Below, piece by piece: positions 60,760 through 64,000 of a stretch of 64,000 nucleotides of DNA; positions within the stretch are counted from its first letter, which is position 1, and each line of letters starts with the position of its first letter. The position numbers and the translations under genes are program-made. Source of the DNA: Begonia masoniana (taxonomy: Eukaryota > Streptophyta > Magnoliopsida > Cucurbitales > Begoniaceae); NCBI GenBank assembly GCA_022432975.1, contig CM039514.1, forward strand, positions 4,757,519 to 4,821,518, given 5' to 3'. The notes below the pieces were generated by a model that searched no databases, was not told the DNA's origin, and was given only the letters and a program-made list of their open reading frames with translations.

Positions 60760-60893
60760 CATACACAGACACAGACATACACATACACATATGCATACAC
60801 ATGTAAGATCGATCAACTTCGTAAATTTGTGATAAGAAATTGTTGAATCAAAGTTATATAAAAACTATCCAAGTTCAATCTGATGTTAGAACC

Positions 60894-62140
60894 TTGATTA
60901 AGATTGTTTTACCATTGTACTATGTTGAGCAATTTGAATTTGATTAAGGGCATATCCTTGTTTTAACTGAGCTGCGTTTTGTTCGCTTGAGGACAAACTT
61001 TCATTCAATTTTGGGGGTGTGATAAGTGTGTATTTTACACACTTATTTATACTTTTTACACTTGATTTGATAAGTTTTTCTCAAGTGTTTGAAAGATTTT
61101 GATGTATTTGTTATGAGTGTGCAGACAATTTACTTAAAACAGGGAGATATAATGGAACAAGTGAAGAGTAGATGAAGAGGAAGAAAAGAAAGAAATTGGA
61201 CTGAAATTAGTTGGCGAAAACAGAGAAGAAGTCGATCGATCGTCATTCATCAGGCGATCGATCGGCCGAAAAGCAATAGAAATTTGGTTGAAAGAAGACA
61301 AAGAAGGAGCCGATCGATCGCTCATTTCTGCGATCGATCGGCTGAAAAGAACGAGAATTTGACATAGAATAAGGGGCGATCGATCGCCATCATTCCTACG
61401 ATCGATCGGCTGAAAAAAACACGAAATATAAGAGGCGATCGATCGCCACAATTTCTGCGATCGATCACCGACAAATTTGGAAAGTTGACTCTTTTAATCT
61501 GAACCGTTAATCTAAGGAAAGATTCAATCTCAACCCTTGATCGGATGAAGAGAAGATATTAAACCTAAAACACAGAGGGAGAAGAGGCATTCGGCAATTT
61601 TGCAAGCAGAAGGGTAGCAGCAGAGAGGCGTTCGGGAGATTTCTTCAAGCAATTTTCGGAAGAAGGCGACCAAACAGGAGGCGACGAAAAGACTTTTGCC
61701 AATTGATATAGTTTTTCTCATCTCTTTCTGAAATTTAATTATGAACTACTTTATTATTTTTATTTATTTTTGTTTTAGTATGAACTAAACTTTTCTACAA
61801 GGGCTACGATGTGGCCAGACGATGTTTATTTTCTGTTTCTTCGTTTAATTATATTTATTAACTATTTCTTCAAATATTGTTGATGCATTAAATTTCTGTT
61901 CTTAATGCTTGTAAGTTTCTGGCCAATCTTTACTTGATTTTTGGGGTGTTTTGAGACTGAGAGGTGATAAACACCCGAGTACTGGAATTAATGTCATGAA
62001 TATGCGCATACTAGAGATAGTTACGGTATTGATGTGATCGTTGTGATTTTTTAATTTATTTGTATTTGATTAATGTAGGATTTGAGACTAGGAAGTGATA
62101 ACTCATTAATCAGATAAACTATGCAATGCTCGAGAGAGAT
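60894..62140 (+). mobile_element. 3' end and LTR start of a Tat/Ogre-like Ty3/gypsy element, truncated
   Basis: The stretch CTTGAGGACAAACTTTC...TTTTGGGGGTGTGATAAGTG resembles the 3' untranslated region and polypurine tract that precede the 3' LTR in Tat/Ogre and Athila elements. The LTR would begin at TGTGATAAG or TGATAAG (61018/61020). Its coding region is missing: the fragment abuts the end of the PSY duplicate on the left. It is interrupted by LTR C2 at 62141, so its far end is not visible. Confidence 0.55.
61228..61470. repeat. Four-unit CGATCGATCG palindrome array
   Basis: Units of about 65-75 bp each contain two CGATCGATCG-type palindromes about 10-14 bp apart (starting near 61231, 61308, 61374 and 61433). 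The halves could fold into stems. The array lies early in the Tat/Ogre-like LTR. Confidence 0.85.
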
Positions 62141-64000
62141 TGTAACGCCCCGAGTTTTCTGAGCCCGGTTCGTTACTCATAAACCCGAACATAACTAAGA
62201 AATTTTGGACCAATTATAAAACTTCTCTCGAAGGTCAAAATTTGACATTTACTAAAACCACAAAACATTAAAAACTTGCAGTGTAAAAATCATTTGAGCA
62301 AAACAGAGTTAAACAAAGTTATAAAACAATATTTGAATAACAGTTAAAATAATAAGAAATAATCGGCCAAAAGAAATGAAGGCATAAAGCGTGAATACTT
62401 AAAAGTCTTAAAAGTCAAACACGTCTTCCGCTGAACAGTGTCAGCGGTAGAAGCAGAGACACAATAGTCTCCGCGATAGAAGTAGAAACAAACTACATGC
62501 TCTGCTGAACAGTGCCAGCGGTAGAAGTAGGGACAAAAGACTCAGCCGAACGACATGTCAACTTTCATGCATCATCCGCTCACATCTGCCGACGACACGT
62601 CGGCTACTCGCATCTACCGATCACAACAACTCATAGCATCTACCGATAGACCACATCTACCAGTAAACAGTTACACTCTACATCCACCGATAGACAACAT
62701 CTACCGGTGAACAGTAACTTAACTTCTACCGATAGATAACATCTTCAGATAGACAAAAACTCTCAACTTCTACCTATAGATAACATCTTCCGATAGACAA
62801 AAACTCTCAACTTCTACCGATAGATAACATCTTCCGATAGACAAAAACTCTCAACTTCTACCGATAGATAACAGAACAACATCTCAATCCATTCATACCC
62901 TAAACAAGAACACTCCGACTACTAAAAGAACTTGAAAATTTTACTGAAATCATTCAAAACAACATAAGTCCACAACTTTCTAAATCCAGAATAGCAATTA
63001 CAACTAAAACCGGATCATGTTTTCCTAATCAGAAAAGAAAATCCCAAAGGTATTAAAAACATCGAAACTTCTCCTGTCATTAAAAATCCTCAGCGCACGT
63101 CAGCAAAACACTTAATCAATGAGACTACACATACAAACAATAGTTAAACCGCCTCATCATGGCACCAAACCGTGGCATAGATGTGCTCCCTCAACTTCAC
63201 CTATTCCTCAGTAAACTCAAGGAATTCACCTGTTGAAACCTCAGCACCTACATCACAAAACTCATATATTAGCCTAATACTAAATAAGTGAAGTAATAAT
63301 GAAATGATATGTTGAAACATAAACCCTAGTCATGCGGTTTCTACTTTCACATCACAGTTGCATATACATTCGTTCTGATCTGATCCCCCTGTGAAATTGA
63401 GAGTTGGATCAATTTTTTCAAAGTCATACATCCTCATAATCGATTAAGGGGCAGATTAGTTCCCTTAATAACTGATCTGATCCCCTTGTGAAATTGGGAG
63501 TTAGATCAATTTTTCCAAAGTCATAAATCCTCTTCTCGATTAAGGGGCGGATTAGTTCCCTTAATAGTTGGTCTGTTACATTTTGTTCATGCCTTACCAT
63601 ACCTTTACATGTAAATTCATTTTCGTATTCTTTCAAAAACATGATGCATGACATGCTGAAAACATACAAACATGCATAAACCTACTGTTTTGTGATGTAG
63701 GCCCGAAGGCACAAGCATACTCCACTTACTTGGTCTTCTGGAAAATGTTTGGTGAAAGGCTACTTCGAGAGCTTACTCAAACCTAAAACCATAGACAGGG
63801 TGTTAATTAGATCTTTTCTAAACTTCATTTTAACTATTCAGAAATCTAAGGAAACTAGTTTGGAAGCTCAGTTCATTGTGCATTCCCGATTCATCACAAA
63901 ACTCGAACTACCTCACACTTACAGCATTCTCGAGACATTCATTCTACTGCAAACAAATCTTCTAATGTATATTCCACTTTCATTCTAAATCATCAGCAAG
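62141..64000 (-). mobile_element. Family-C LTR (copy C2), right end outside window
   Basis: Begins TGTAACGCCCCGAG and is colinear with LTR C1 through CCCGGTTCGTTAC, AACATAACTAAGAAA, AGTGTCAGCGG-type words, TTAAGGGGCGGATTA and TTTTGTGATGTAGGCCCGAAG. The end is not in the window, so solo or full-length status is unknown. Confidence 0.88.
62700..62875. repeat. 44-bp tandem repeat in LTR C2
   Basis: Three to four units of CAACTTCTACCGATAGATAA followed by CATCTTCCGATAGACAAAAA. The two half-units are themselves similar (CTACCGATAGA / CTTCCGATAGA). Confidence 0.9.

Larger units (their letters stand above)
56973..60893 (+). pseudogene. Partial tandem duplicate of phytoene synthase, inactivated
   Basis: Colinear with about 53830-55600 of the intact gene: part of exon 3 (to 57067), exon 4 (57230-57465), exon 5 (58277-58469) and introns between them. 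Exons 1, 2 and 6 are absent. Three nonsense changes are visible: CAG to TAG at the end of exon 3 (about 57066), AAA to TAA in exon 4 (about 57248) and CAG to TAG in exon 5 (about 58393). The intron 4 copy has a deletion/rearrangement near 57840-57890. The intron after exon 5 is split by a solo LTR, and homology resumes at 60764 and ends at about 60893. The small divergence suggests a fairly young duplication. Confidence 0.93.

Noticed and set aside
61134..61451. ORF with repeated PIDRR/DRS units
   Set aside because: Translation of the CGATCGATCG palindrome array in an LTR.

Overview
This window is nuclear DNA from a flowering plant, most likely a eudicot. It has intron-containing genes with GT..AG junctions, plant-specific proteins (a calmodulin-binding-type glutamate decarboxylase, an alpha-expansin, a phytoene synthase), 5S-carrying Cassandra TRIM LTRs and Tekay/Del-like chromovirus retrotransposons with an initiator-tRNA primer site. 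I cannot name the species. Exon junctions were placed by hand from splice consensus and frame continuity.

Layout. Bases 1-465 are the end of an LTR. Bases 2.4-21.4 kb form a gene island: glutamate decarboxylase (-), cytosolic glutamyl-tRNA synthetase (-), a MULE-derived DNA-binding protein without a transposase core (+), an EXPA13-type expansin (+) and an SGNH/PC-esterase-like membrane protein (-). It contains only small insertions: two hAT-like MITEs, a hairpin MITE and a Cassandra solo LTR.

Bases 22.5-52.5 kb are almost entirely transposable elements. The main family (called A here; LTR 5'-TGTAACACCC...GGGCTGTCACA-3') is present as one full-length but frameshifted element (30440-40783) and four solo LTRs. 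The full element lies inside an older family-A solo LTR, which lies inside a Cassandra LTR. All three levels have exact 5-bp target duplications. A second nest is a different solo LTR inside a family-A solo LTR (22556-26250). A third is a family-A solo LTR inside a non-autonomous PIF/Harbinger element (48349-52541) that carries a decayed ORF1-like gene.

Bases 53.0-60.9 kb hold a complete six-exon phytoene synthase gene followed by a direct, partial duplicate with three in-frame stops. A third LTR family (C) has landed in the duplicate's intronic microsatellite. The window ends in a Tat/Ogre-like LTR fragment interrupted by a second family-C LTR that runs off the edge.

The most unusual signals are in the LTRs. 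Several unrelated families share the same short vocabulary (TGACGTCA palindromes next to CGG-N(2-3)-GATG-type motifs) in expanding tandem arrays. Family-A LTR leaders also carry conserved splice-like junctions flanking short, frame-preserving, acidic coding-like exons. The host genes are housekeeping or metabolic and have no obvious joint pathway.
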